Shown piece by piece: positions 42,091 through 50,772 of a stretch of 64,000 nt of DNA. Origin of the DNA: Bradyrhizobium sp. sGM-13 (GTDB lineage: Bacteria > Pseudomonadota > Alphaproteobacteria > Rhizobiales > Xanthobacteraceae); the NCBI RefSeq assembly GCF_018398875.1, contig NZ_JAGWDK010000031.1:1-64000 (forward strand), given 5' to 3'. Below the pieces are notes generated by a model. It saw only the letters and a program-made list of their open reading frames with translations. It made no database searches and had not been told where the DNA came from. Both the position numbers and the translations under genes were made by a program. Within the stretch, counting starts at the first letter, position 1; every line of letters starts with the position of its first letter.

Positions 42091-43839
42091 ATGACCGACA
42101 CCTTTACGATCACGCTGGCGCAGTTGAACCCGACGGTCGGCGACGTGCCAGGCAACGCCGCCAAGGCCCGCGCGGCGCGCGACAAGGCCGCGGCCGATGG
42201 CGCCGACCTCCTGCTGCTGCCCGAATTGTTCATCTGCGGCTATCCGCCGGAAGACCTGGTACTGAAGCCAGCCTTTCAGGCCGCCTGCCGCGCCGCAGTC
42301 GAAGAGCTGGCGCGCGAGACGGCGGGCGGGGGGCCCGCCGTTCTAATCGGCACGCCATGGGTCGAGGACGGCAAGCTTTATAACGCCTGCGCGCTGCTCG
42401 ATCAGGGCCGCATCGCCGCGTTGCGCTTCAAGGCGAACCTGCCGAACTACGGCGTGTTCGATGAAAAGCGCTTGTTCGCGCGCGGTCCGGCCGCCGGGCC
42501 GGTGACGGTCCGCGGTATCCGCGTCGGCGTCCCCATCTGCGAGGACATCTGGCTCGAAGAGTCCGAGGAATACGAGAACGTCGTCGAGTGCCTCGCCGAG
42601 ACCGGCGCGGAAATTCTCGTGGTGCCGAACGGCTCGCCCTACGCGCGCGACAAGAACGACCTCCGGCTGTCGATTGCGGTCGCCCGCGTCACCGAGAGCG
42701 GGCTGCCGCTGGTCTATCTCAACCAGATCGGCGGGCAGGACGAACTGGTATTCGATGGCGCGTCGTTCGCGCTTAACGCCGATCTGTCGGTGGCCGCGCA
42801 ATTGCCCGCGTTCGAAGAAGGCATCGTCACGCTGCGCTGGACCAAGGGCACCGAGGGCTGGCGCTGCTCGGGCCCCGTAGAGCCCCTGCTCGAGGGCGAC
42901 AAGGGCGATTACGCCGCCTGCGTGCTGGGCCTGCGCGACTACGTCCGCAAGAACGGCTTTCCGGGCGTCTTGCTCGGCATCTCCGGCGGCATCGATTCCG
43001 CGCTGTGCGCGGCCATTGCCGTTGATGCGCTCGGCGCCGATCAGGTCCGCGGCGTGATGCTGCCGTTCCGCTTCACCGCGCAGGTGTCGGTGGACGACGC
43101 TGCCAAGCTCGCGAAGGCGCTCGGCATCCGCTACGAGGTGCTGCCGATTGCCGATGCGGTGAACGGCTTCGAGAAAATCCTCTCTGGACCATTTGCCGGC
43201 CTGCCGCGCGATATCACCGAAGAGAATTTGCAGGCGCGCACCCGCGGCACGCTCTTGATGGCGATTTCCAACAAGACCGGCGCGATGGTCGTGACGACAG
43301 GCAACAAGTCGGAAATGTCGGTCGGTTACGCCACGCTCTATGGCGACATGAACGGCGGCTTCAATCCGATCAAGGACATCTACAAGACCGAAGTGTTTCG
43401 GCTATCGAGCCTGCGCAACGAGTGGAAGCCGGACGGTGCGCTCGGGCCGTCGGGCGAGGTGATCCCGGTCAACATCATCACCCGGCCGCCGACGGCGGAG
43501 CTGCGCGAGAACCAGACCGACCAGGATTCACTGCCGCCCTACGAGATGCTGGACGGCATACTGGAGCGTCTGGTCGAGCGCGAGGAGCCGCTGGCCACGA
43601 TCATCGCGGCCGGTTTCCCGGCTGAAATGGTGACGCGGATCGATCGCCTGCTCAACATCGCCGAATACAAGCGGCGGCAGGCTGCGCCCGGCGTCAAGGT
43701 GACGGAAAAGAACTTTGGCCGCGACCGCCGCTATCCCATCACCAACCGCTTCCGCGACAACGGCAAGGCGCTGCCCGTGCCCGACGAAAAGCTGGTCGCC
43801 CGCGCCGGCCGCGCCTCGGCGGATGCATTCGAAGGGTAG
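42091..43839 (+). CDS. nadE: Glutamine-dependent NAD+ synthetase
   Basis: 582 residues from the ATG at 42091; the open frame continues upstream through the repeat and has no family similarity there. The N-terminal nitrilase-like glutaminase has the triad Glu45 (LLLPELFICGYP), Lys114 (RFKANLPNYGVFDE) and Cys150 (GVPICEDIW). The synthetase domain has the P-loop LLGISGGIDSALCAAI near 300 and VVTTGNKSEMSVGYATLYGD. It amidates nicotinic acid adenine dinucleotide with ammonia channelled from glutamine, ATP being consumed. Two-domain length is normal. Confidence 0.95.
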   Translation: MTDTFTITLAQLNPTVGDVPGNAAKARAARDKAAADGADLLLLPELFICGYPPEDLVLKPAFQAACRAAVEELARETAGGGPAVLIGTPWVEDGKLYNACALLDQGRIAALRFKANLPNYGVFDEKRLFARGPAAGPVTVRGIRVGVPICEDIWLEESEEYENVVECLAETGAEILVVPNGSPYARDKNDLRLSIAVARVTESGLPLVYLNQIGGQDELVFDGASFALNADLSVAAQLPAFEEGIVTLRWTKGTEGWRCSGPVEPLLEGDKGDYAACVLGLRDYVRKNGFPGVLLGISGGIDSALCAAIAVDALGADQVRGVMLPFRFTAQVSVDDAAKLAKALGIRYEVLPIADAVNGFEKILSGPFAGLPRDITEENLQARTRGTLLMAISNKTGAMVVTTGNKSEMSVGYATLYGDMNGGFNPIKDIYKTEVFRLSSLRNEWKPDGALGPSGEVIPVNIITRPPTAELRENQTDQDSLPPYEMLDGILERLVEREEPLATIIAAGFPAEMVTRIDRLLNIAEYKRRQAAPGVKVTEKNFGRDRRYPITNRFRDNGKALPVPDEKLVARAGRASADAFEG

Positions 43840-43851
43840 GGCGTTTGGCGC

Positions 43852-45024
43852 CTACTGCTTCGGCGGGATGAAGGTCGGGCCGACGGTGCGGATCGGCTTG
43901 TCCTTGTCGTTGGTCGCGGCCGCCGTATCAGCCGGAGCCGTCGCCGGTGCAGGCGCGGCGGCGGTGGTGCCTGCGGGCGCGGCGCCCTTCTTGGGCGGCG
44001 GCGCGCCTTTCGACTGCCCGCGCTGCTGCATCCGCCTCGCACTTTCCTCGGTGACGATGATGTCGCCCTGCTGTTCGACCGCCGCCCTGTCGTCGACGGA
44101 CTTCAGCGCTTCGGACCAGGTCTGGCCCGCAGGCTTGCAGGAGCAGGATGCGTTGAACTCGGTGCGGAATTTGAACGCGTTGGGCAGCGATGAATATGGC
44201 TGGCCGTTGATCGAGACCGCCTGGTTGATGTCTTCGCCGGGATTGCGATAGGCGAACAGGTTCGCCTCCGCCGCCGGGCACAGCGCCTTGCAGGTCCTCT
44301 CATCGTCCTGGAAGCGGGCCTGCACGGTGGCAAACGAGACCGGGAAATAGGCGCCGTCGCAGGTGCGGACGCAGACGGTGCGGTAGGTGCCGGATGGCGC
44401 GCCGAGATCGGCGCTCGGCGGCGGCAGCGTGTTGTTGTTGTTACCGAACAGGCTGTCGATGAAGTTGCCAGGGCCGCGCGCGGCAGCGGAATATTGCGGG
44501 CCGCAATTGTTCTGCGCGAGCGCCGCCAGCACCGAGCGGCGCTGGTTTTCGCGGTCAGCGCCGCCGATGCCGCCGCTGCGCAGCCGCTCCAGGCTGGTGG
44601 TGATCTGGTCGAGGTTGGCGCGCATCTGCTGAATCTGGTTGTTCACCGGGCCGCACTGGGCGGAACGACCGTTGAACAGCGAGAAGAAGCCCGAGCTGTC
44701 GCAGCCCATGCGCTTGGCTTGTAGCGTGACCCGGTCGAGCTCGGCCTGCTGCTTGGCCTCGGCGTCCTGATAGCGGCGGATCTGCTCATCCTTGGCGGGG
44801 TCGCCGGTGCCGGCGCCGCGGTCGATCGTCGCCAATTGTCCTTCGAGCCGGATGCAGATCGGATTGGCCTGCGCGCCCTGCTGGGGCGGGGCGTCCTGGT
44901 TCATCTGCGCCATGGCGTCTTCGTTCGTCTGCGCCAGAGCGGGTGCGCCCGGTGCGGCGATGCCGAGCAGGATGGCGCAGGTCAAAATTCGAAGGGAGAG
45001 GGAAGAGTTGCGAATTTCCAGCAT
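43852..45024 (-). CDS. DUF2865 secreted protein
   Basis: 390 residues with a signal peptide (about 10-32, ending ALAQ). The mature part has a helical coiled stretch (QQAELDRVTLQAKRMGCD), then the DUF2865 core with YRTVCVRTCDGAYFPVSFAT, DERTCKALCPAAEANLFAYR and FNASCSCKPAGQTW, giving about eight cysteines in likely disulfides, and a low-complexity alanine/proline tail. Confined to alphaproteobacteria as far as I know; function unknown. Convergent with nadE, with 12 bases between stops. Confidence 0.88.
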   Translation of the reverse strand: MLEIRNSSLSLRILTCAILLGIAAPGAPALAQTNEDAMAQMNQDAPPQQGAQANPICIRLEGQLATIDRGAGTGDPAKDEQIRRYQDAEAKQQAELDRVTLQAKRMGCDSSGFFSLFNGRSAQCGPVNNQIQQMRANLDQITTSLERLRSGGIGGADRENQRRSVLAALAQNNCGPQYSAAARGPGNFIDSLFGNNNNTLPPPSADLGAPSGTYRTVCVRTCDGAYFPVSFATVQARFQDDERTCKALCPAAEANLFAYRNPGEDINQAVSINGQPYSSLPNAFKFRTEFNASCSCKPAGQTWSEALKSVDDRAAVEQQGDIIVTEESARRMQQRGQSKGAPPPKKGAAPAGTTAAAPAPATAPADTAAATNDKDKPIRTVGPTFIPPKQ

Positions 45025-45194
45025 ATCCGGCCATTGAGAGCTGATCCGCGCGGCTCAAAAAGCCTGGTGACGCGGCCAAGGCGGCGTTCTGCGGCCAAGG
45101 CCGCATCCAATAGCTGCTTCTCGGGGCAGCGTCACGTCGTTTCCGGGGCGCGGGTGTGGCAAACCGGCCCTTGAAATTACGGGATTAGATCTCT

Positions 45195-45503
45195 TTAGCG
45201 CTGGCAGGTAATGGCGACGTATTCGCCGCACGCCGGGCCTGAGCAGTGGTCGCCACCGCCGATCGGAACCGCGTTGGTGATTTCGTCGGGCACGACGCGA
45301 CGATAGGCGGTCGCCTGCGCAAATTCCCGTGACTGACAATAGGAGCGGGCGGCATGGGCGCCACATTTGTCGCCTCTGGCGAGGCACTCGTCCACGCCGT
45401 AACCGTCGGCCTGGTTGGCCACGATGAAGACGCGGCTGTCGGCGGCGGCGGCCGAGGCGGCGAGCAGGAAGGCACAGGCAATGAGTGCGGAGGAAAGTCG
45501 CAT
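45195..45503 (-). CDS. Small secreted cysteine-containing protein
   Basis: 102 residues. The signal peptide (about 1-21) ends SAAAA-D, and the mature part of about 80 residues has six cysteines (VDECLARGDKC, SYCQS, HCSGPACG, ITCQR), which suggests three disulfides. I do not recognise the family. It lies 170 bases upstream of the DUF2865 gene on the same strand, separated by a spacer without a clear hairpin. Confidence 0.6.
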   Translation of the reverse strand: MRLSSALIACAFLLAASAAAADSRVFIVANQADGYGVDECLARGDKCGAHAARSYCQSREFAQATAYRRVVPDEITNAVPIGGGDHCSGPACGEYVAITCQR

Positions 45504-45551
45504 GGATGCACCGGCGGCGGGAAGAGACCGCCCTCAGAAATAGGCCCAAAA

Positions 45552-45571
45552 CGTTAACAATGATTAACCAT
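45552..45571. promoter_or_regulatory. Possible CtrA-type site
   Basis: CGTTAACAATGATTAACCAT holds two TTAAC half-sites with six bases between the TTAA elements; TTAACCAT is the half-site often cited for alphaproteobacterial CtrA, whose full site has seven bases between. It is about 50 bases upstream of the small secreted protein gene, a fitting distance for a regulator. Evidence is motif only. Confidence 0.3.
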
Positions 45572-45679
45572 GAGGGCCGAGGGCGGCTGCGAATGGCGGG
45601 GTTCGGCGGCCTGATCGCCCCCAAATCGGGCACAAGCAAGGCCTTGACGGCGTGCCTGCGATACCGCAATGGTGGAACC

Positions 45680-45730
45680 ATGAACGGTCTCCTCGCCATC
45701 TGCGCCATTTGCCGCGAGATTATTAGCTAG
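45680..45730 (+). other. Possible cysteine-containing leader peptide upstream of cysS
   Basis: ATG at 45680 with a weak GGTGG site; the 16-residue product MNGLLAICAICREIIS has two cysteine codons (both TGC) and ends at TAG 45728-45730. Immediately after is the dyad GCTAGCGA/TCGCTGGC and a TTTTCTC tract, 70 bases before cysS. The arrangement recalls an attenuator controlled by charged tRNA-Cys. Size and weak start make this speculative. Confidence 0.3.
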
Positions 45731-45803
45731 CGATTCGCTGGCTGAGGCCGTCTTTTCTCAAAATGAGATCACTGGACGCCCGGCCGCAAGGGATGGGTTT
45801 TCC

Positions 45804-47219
45804 ATGGAACTGCGTCTGTACGATACCTTGACGAAGGAGAAGCGGCCGTTCGTGCCGCTCGATGCCGATAACGTCCGCATGTATGCCTGCGGACCGACGG
45901 TCTATGACTTCGCCCATATCGGTAATGGCCGCGCGGCGATCGTGTTCGACGTGCTGTTTCGCGTGCTGCGCCATCGCTTCGGCGCCGATCATGTGACCTA
46001 TGTCCGCAACGTCACCGACGTCGACGACAAGATCAACGTCCGCGCTGCGCGCGACTATCCCGGCGTGCCGCTGAACGAGGCGATCCGCAAGGTCACCGAA
46101 GAGACCTATCAACAATACCAGGACGACGTCACCGCGCTCGGCTGCTTGGCCCCGACGGTGCAGCCGCGCGCGACCGAGCACATCCCGGAGATGCGGGCGA
46201 TCATCGAGAAGCTGGTCGCCGGCGGCTTTGCTTATGTTGCCGAAGACCACGTGCTGTTCTCCCCGCAGGCGATGAACGAAGCCAACTCCGTGATGCCGCG
46301 CTACGGCGCGCTGTCGAAACGCTCGCTCGACGAGATGATCGCCGGCGCCCGCGTCGATGTTGCCCCCTATAAGCGTGACAACACCGACTTCGTGCTGTGG
46401 AAGCCGTCGAAGCCCGGCGAGCCGTCCTGGCCGTCGCCATCAGGTATCAAGGTGGAAGGCCGCCCCGGCTGGCACATCGAATGCTCGGCGATGGCCTGGA
46501 AGCATCTCGGCGAGAAGTTCGATATTCATGGCGGCGGCATCGATCTGGTGTTTCCGCACCATGAGAACGAGCTCGCGCAGACCTGCTGCGCGTTCCATTC
46601 CGATCGCATGGCGAATGTCTGGATGCATAACGGCTTCCTGCAGATCGAGAGCGAGAAGATGTCGAAGTCGCTCGGCAACTTCTTCACGATCCGCGAGATG
46701 CTGGCCGACTGGCCGGGCGAGGTGCTGCGTTTGAGCATGCTCAAGACGCATTATCGTTCACCGCTCGACTGGACCCTGAAGGGTGCGGAAGAGAGCGCGA
46801 AGACGCTCGGCGATTGGTATGCGATCGCAGCCGACGCCGTCGCCAGCGAGCCGTCGCCGGCCATGATCGAGGCGCTCCATGACGACCTCAACACGGCGCT
46901 GGCAATGGCTGTCCTGCACAGCCTGCGCAACGCGGCGGCGTCCGGCGGCGCGCGGGAACGCGGCGAGTTTGCGGCCTCGCTCCGCCTGCTCGGCTTCCTC
47001 TCGATGAGCGCTGCGGAGTGGAAGGGGCGGAAGCAGCAGGCGAGCGGCATCGATCCGCAACAGGTCGACCGCCTGATTGCGGATCGCGCGGCGGCGCGCG
47101 CGCGTAAGGATTTCAAGGAATCCGACCGTATCCGCGATGAGCTCGCCGCGATGGGCGTTGCCATCAAAGACGGCAAGGATGCCGATGGTAAGCCCGTGAC
47201 CACCTGGGAGATCGCGTGA
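45804..47219 (+). CDS. cysS: Cysteinyl-tRNA synthetase
   Basis: 471 residues. Class I synthetase that charges tRNA-Cys. The zinc cysteine and nucleotide site are in YACGPTVYDFAHIGNGRAA (HIGN in place of HIGH, usual for CysRS); HIECSAMAWKHLG and FPHHENELAQT supply the other zinc ligands; KMSKSLGNF is near residue 284. The C-terminal DALR domain has DDLNTALAM. TGA of cysS overlaps the ATG of the next tiny gene (ATGA... as TGATG), so translation is coupled. Confidence 0.96.
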   Translation: MELRLYDTLTKEKRPFVPLDADNVRMYACGPTVYDFAHIGNGRAAIVFDVLFRVLRHRFGADHVTYVRNVTDVDDKINVRAARDYPGVPLNEAIRKVTEETYQQYQDDVTALGCLAPTVQPRATEHIPEMRAIIEKLVAGGFAYVAEDHVLFSPQAMNEANSVMPRYGALSKRSLDEMIAGARVDVAPYKRDNTDFVLWKPSKPGEPSWPSPSGIKVEGRPGWHIECSAMAWKHLGEKFDIHGGGIDLVFPHHENELAQTCCAFHSDRMANVWMHNGFLQIESEKMSKSLGNFFTIREMLADWPGEVLRLSMLKTHYRSPLDWTLKGAEESAKTLGDWYAIAADAVASEPSPAMIEALHDDLNTALAMAVLHSLRNAAASGGARERGEFAASLRLLGFLSMSAAEWKGRKQQASGIDPQQVDRLIADRAAARARKDFKESDRIRDELAAMGVAIKDGKDADGKPVTTWEIA

Positions 47220-47332
47220 TGGACAAGCCCGATACCCCGTTTCCAAAACACTGGCGGTATTACATCTTCATCAAGTGGGCGCTGATCGTTGCTGCGGTCG
47301 TGCTGGCCCTGCGACTGTTCGGAGTGCTTTGA
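47219..47332 (+). CDS. 37-residue single-helix membrane protein
   Basis: The ATG at 47219 overlaps the cysS stop. The peptide MDKPDTPFPKHWRYYIFIKW continues ALIVAAVVLALRLFGVL and ends at 47332. The last 25 residues form one membrane helix after a basic and aromatic N-terminus, so that the N-terminus should stay in the cytoplasm. The next gene starts five bases later. The tight packing inside a coupled operon, with no space lost, argues that it is a real gene. Function unknown. Confidence 0.65.
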   Translation: MDKPDTPFPKHWRYYIFIKWALIVAAVVLALRLFGVL

Positions 47333-47336
47333 CGCG

Positions 47337-47849
47337 ATGGGACAGGCATTGCCAAAACCTGGCTTGCGACCGTTTCTGCCGGCGGATGTTCCGATGCTGG
47401 CGGCGATCTTCGTTGCCGCCATCGAGGGGCTGACCGGCGACGACTATAGCGAGGCGCAGCAGGAAGCCTGGGCTCAGGTGGCCGACGACGAAGCCGCGTT
47501 TGGCAAGAAGCTCGCCGGGCAGTTGACGCTGATCGCGACTATCCAGAACGCGCCGGTCGGCTTCGCCTCGCTGAGGGGCGCTGACCAAATCGATATGCTC
47601 TACGTGCATCCGAGCGTAGCCGGGCAGGGCGTGGCCTCAATGCTGGTCGATGCGCTGGAGAAGCTGGCGGGCGCGCGCGGCGCGAAAACCCTGACGGTCG
47701 ATGCAAGCGATACGGCCGAGCCGTTGTTCAGAAAGCGCGGCTATACCGCCAAGCAGCGCAATACAGTCTCGCTCAACGGTGAATGGCTCGCCAACACCAC
47801 GATGCAGAAGACGTTGGCCGGTAGCGCCGCGCCGGGAGCGCCGACATGA
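47337..47849 (+). CDS. GNAT-family N-acetyltransferase
   Basis: 170 residues from the ATG at 47337. GNAT marks: LRPFLPADVPMLAAIFVAAI at the N-terminus, PVGFASLRGADQIDMLYVHP for motif D/A strands, and the acetyl-CoA loop VAGQGVASMLVDALEKLA (pattern Q-G-x-A/G). LTVDASDTAEPLFRKRGY is the C-terminal motif. The type resembles YafP/Acetyltransf_13-like enzymes of unknown substrate. Its stop overlaps the cimA start by four bases (ATGA), so it belongs to the cysS-cimA unit. Confidence 0.85.
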   Translation: MGQALPKPGLRPFLPADVPMLAAIFVAAIEGLTGDDYSEAQQEAWAQVADDEAAFGKKLAGQLTLIATIQNAPVGFASLRGADQIDMLYVHPSVAGQGVASMLVDALEKLAGARGAKTLTVDASDTAEPLFRKRGYTAKQRNTVSLNGEWLANTTMQKTLAGSAAPGAPT

Positions 47850-49444
47850 GCCGCGAACGCCTTTATCTGTTCGACACCACGCTGCGCGACGGCGCGCAGA
47901 CCAACGGCGTCGATTTCACCCTGCATGACAAGCAGATCATCGCGCAGATGCTGGATGAACTCGGCATCGACTACGTTGAAGGCGGTTATCCCGGTGCCAA
48001 TCCAACGGACACCGAATTCTTCGCCGAAAAGCCGAAGCTCGAATACGCGAAATTCACCGCGTTCGGCATGACGCGCCGTCCGGGCCGTTCGGCCTCGAAC
48101 GATCCGGGGCTGGCGGCGCTGATCGAAGCCAAGGCCGATGCGATCTGCTTCGTCGCAAAGTCCTCGGCCTATCAGGTGCGGGTCGCGCTCGAGACCACCA
48201 ACGAGGAAAACCTCGCCTCGATCTGCGACAGCGTCGCCACCGCCAAGGCTGCGGGGCGCGAGGTGATGGTCGACTGCGAGCACTTCTTCGACGGCTACAA
48301 GGAGAATGCCGATTTCGCGCTCGCCTGCGCCAAGGCCGCCTATGATTCCGGCGCGCGCTGGGTGGTGCTGTGCGATACCAATGGCGGCACGATGCCGCAC
48401 GAGATCGAGACCATCGTCGGCGCTGTCACAAAGCACATCCCGGGCAGCCATGTCGGCATCCACGCCCATAACGACACCGAGCAGGCGGTGGCCAATTCGC
48501 TGGCCGCGGTGCGCGCGGGTGCGCGACAGATTCAGGGCACGCTGAACGGGCTCGGCGAGCGCTGCGGCAATGCCAATCTCTGTTCGCTGATCCCGACGCT
48601 GCGGCTGAAGAGCGAATTCGCCGATGCGTTGGAAATCGGCGTCACGGACGAGAAGATGGCGACGCTGATGAAGGTGTCGCGGACGCTCGACGACATGCTC
48701 AACCGCGCGCCGAACCGCCATGCGCCTTACGTCGGCGAAAGCGCGTTTGTCACCAAGACCGGCATTCATGCCTCCGCCGTCCTGAAGGACCCGCAGACCT
48801 ACGAACACGTCTCTCCTGAGTCCGTCGGCAATCACCGCAAGGTGCTGGTGTCCGATCAGGCCGGCCGCTCCAACGTGATGGCCGAACTCGACCGCGCCGG
48901 AATCCCTTACGAGAAAAGCGATCCAAAATTGGCGCGGCTGGTCGAGGAATTGAAGGAGCGGGAAGCGGCCGGCTTCGCCTATGAATCCGCCGACGCCTCG
49001 TTCGATCTGCTGGCGCGGCGCACGCTCGGCCGGGTACCGGAGTATTTCAAGGTCGAGCAGTTCGACGTCAATGTCGAGCAGCGCTACAACGCCAACGGCC
49101 AGCGCATCACGGTGGCGCTCGCCGTCGTGAAGGTCGACGTCGCCGGCGAGCGGCTGATCTCGGCGGCCGAAGGCAACGGCCCAGTGAATGCGCTCGACGT
49201 CGCCTTGCGCAAGGATCTCGGCAAGTACCAGAAGTACATTGAAGGCTTGAAGCTGATCGATTACCGCGTGCGTATCCTCAATGGCGGCACGGAAGCGGTG
49301 ACGCGGGTGCTGATCGAGAGCGAGGACGAGAATGGTGAGAGCTGGACCACCATCGGCGTCTCGCCCAATATCATCGCCGCCTCGTTCCAGGCGCTGATGG
49401 ATTCGGTAGTGTACAAGCTGGTGAAATCAGGCGCGCCTGCGTGA
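47846..49444 (+). CDS. cimA: (R)-citramalate synthase
   Basis: 532 residues. Condenses pyruvate with acetyl-CoA to citramalate, the threonine-independent route to 2-oxobutyrate and isoleucine. The DRE-TIM metallolyase marks are LYLFDTTLRDGAQTNGVDFT (R-D in place of the catalytic pair), HAHNDTEQAVANSLAAVRAG with two metal histidines, and LGERCGNANLCSL. A C-terminal LeuA-type regulatory dimer domain (about 390-530) suggests feedback control, probably by isoleucine. The D-G-A-Q-T variant and length fit the TIGR00977 type rather than leucine-pathway LeuA. Confidence 0.92.
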   Translation: MSRERLYLFDTTLRDGAQTNGVDFTLHDKQIIAQMLDELGIDYVEGGYPGANPTDTEFFAEKPKLEYAKFTAFGMTRRPGRSASNDPGLAALIEAKADAICFVAKSSAYQVRVALETTNEENLASICDSVATAKAAGREVMVDCEHFFDGYKENADFALACAKAAYDSGARWVVLCDTNGGTMPHEIETIVGAVTKHIPGSHVGIHAHNDTEQAVANSLAAVRAGARQIQGTLNGLGERCGNANLCSLIPTLRLKSEFADALEIGVTDEKMATLMKVSRTLDDMLNRAPNRHAPYVGESAFVTKTGIHASAVLKDPQTYEHVSPESVGNHRKVLVSDQAGRSNVMAELDRAGIPYEKSDPKLARLVEELKEREAAGFAYESADASFDLLARRTLGRVPEYFKVEQFDVNVEQRYNANGQRITVALAVVKVDVAGERLISAAEGNGPVNALDVALRKDLGKYQKYIEGLKLIDYRVRILNGGTEAVTRVLIESEDENGESWTTIGVSPNIIAASFQALMDSVVYKLVKSGAPA

Positions 49445-49453
49445 GGTGATATG

Positions 49454-49538
49454 GTCATTCCGGGGCGATGCGAAGCATCGAACTATGGTGCGCAATTGCG
49501 CACCTGAGGTCTGGTCCTTCGGACCATCCCGGAATGAC
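49454..49538. repeat. Extragenic palindromic repeat, GTCATTCCGGG type
   Basis: An 85-base unit bounded by perfect 11-bp inverted repeats GTCATTCCGGG (49454-49464) and CCCGGAATGAC (49528-49538). Two inner hairpins, GATGCGAAGCATC and TGGTCCTTCGGACCA, lie between, with GTGCGCAATTGCGCAC. From memory this is one of the commonest extragenic repeats in Bradyrhizobium. It follows cimA by nine bases and can serve as its transcript end. Confidence 0.8.
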
Positions 49539-49564
49539 GGGGAGAGAGCAGAGGCCATTTTATT

Positions 49565-49942
49565 ATGATCGACCACATCTCCGTCGGCGTCAGCGACCTC
49601 GAACGTTCAGCACGTTTCTATGAAGCAACCCTCGCAGCCCTCGGCCTTTCGCGCCTCGTCACACGTCCCGCGACCATTGGCTTCGGCAAAACCTACCCGG
49701 AATTCTGGATCAACCTGCGCGCCGCGATGACGCCGGTGCCGCCCGAGAGCGGCACCCATATTTGCCTTCGCGCCAAAACGATCGGGGATGTCGATGCGTT
49801 TCACGCCGCTGCCCTCAATGCCGGCGGCCGTTCCGATGGCGCACCGGGCATGCGCCCGCACGATCGCGTGAAATATTACGCGGCGTTCGTCATCGATGCC
49901 GATGGCAACCGCATCGAGGCGGTGACGTTTCCGAGCGAGTGA
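49565..49942 (+). CDS. VOC-family protein
   Basis: 125 residues: MIDHISVGVSDLERSARFYE with the first metal histidine, GTHICLRAKTIGDVDAFHAA for the second module and FVIDADGNRIEAVTF with the glutamate. A small glyoxalase/bleomycin-resistance-like single-domain protein, unlike the one at 21745. No ribosome binding site is evident. Reaction unknown. Convergent with the LOG-family gene, 12 bases apart. Confidence 0.85.
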   Translation: MIDHISVGVSDLERSARFYEATLAALGLSRLVTRPATIGFGKTYPEFWINLRAAMTPVPPESGTHICLRAKTIGDVDAFHAAALNAGGRSDGAPGMRPHDRVKYYAAFVIDADGNRIEAVTFPSE

Positions 49943-49954
49943 AGCCGTGGTGGC

Positions 49955-50560
49955 CTAAAGCCTCCGCGCCACCTCCGGCGCCATCTGCTTGGCGCCCTCG
50001 GGCGACAGTGCGGCGGCGGCGCGCAGGCGCGGCACGATGTCCTCGACCCGTTCGGCCTTGAGGACATCAACGTCAAGCGACGGGCGGATGAACTCGGTGG
50101 CGCGCATATGCGCCAGCAGCGCGATCAGCGGTTCCCAGAAGCCGTCGATGTTGGCGAGCAGCACCGGCTTAGAATGGCGGCCGAGTTGCTGCCAGGTCAT
50201 CTGCTCGACCAGTTCCTCCAGCGTGCCGATGCCACCGGGCAACGCCACGAAGGCGTCCGAGCGTTCGAACATCAGCCGTTTGCGTTCGTGCATGTCAGGC
50301 GTGACGATCATCTCCTGCACGCGCGACAGCGCGAGCTCGCGGGACTTCAGAAAATCCGGGATGATGCCGGTGACGCGGCCGCCGTGATCCAGCGTGGATT
50401 GGGCGATCGCGCCCATCAGGCCAACGGAGCCGCCGCCATAGACGAGCCGGATATTGTTCTCGGCAAAACTCTTTCCCAAAGCGTGGGCGGCTTCGACGAA
50501 GCGGGGGCTCGAGCCGGCGCCGGAGCCGCAATAGACACAGACAGTTTTGATTTGATCCAT
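49955..50560 (-). CDS. LOG-family protein (cytokinin-activating type)
   Basis: 201 residues from the ATG at 50560 (50569 also possible). The lysine-decarboxylase-like Rossmann fold of TIGR00730 with VCVYCGSGAGSSP, LVYGGGSVGLMGAIA and the PGGIGTLEELVEQMTWQQLG motif. Enzymes of this sequence act as nucleoside 5'-monophosphate phosphoribohydrolases that release free cytokinin bases or AMP-derived adenine; they do not decarboxylate lysine. In a plant-associated bacterium cytokinin activation is plausible but not proven. Divergent from the ABC transporter gene. Confidence 0.9.
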   Translation of the reverse strand: MDQIKTVCVYCGSGAGSSPRFVEAAHALGKSFAENNIRLVYGGGSVGLMGAIAQSTLDHGGRVTGIIPDFLKSRELALSRVQEMIVTPDMHERKRLMFERSDAFVALPGGIGTLEELVEQMTWQQLGRHSKPVLLANIDGFWEPLIALLAHMRATEFIRPSLDVDVLKAERVEDIVPRLRAAAALSPEGAKQMAPEVARRL

Positions 50561-50772
50561 GGAGACCATGTGGCACTGCACCCAGGAAACCTCAAGTCTG
50601 ATTGATTTCGCTGATGCAGCAGAAATAGGCCCGAAATCAAACCAAACGGGGGAAAGATTTATCTTTCAAGGCTGTACGGGAGAGTTAAACGCTTTATATG
50701 ACGGGCCTATGCAGATCATCAGAAACCATCTGACGGCGGTCGGTGCGCCATCTTGCGTTGGGCGCGACAGCG

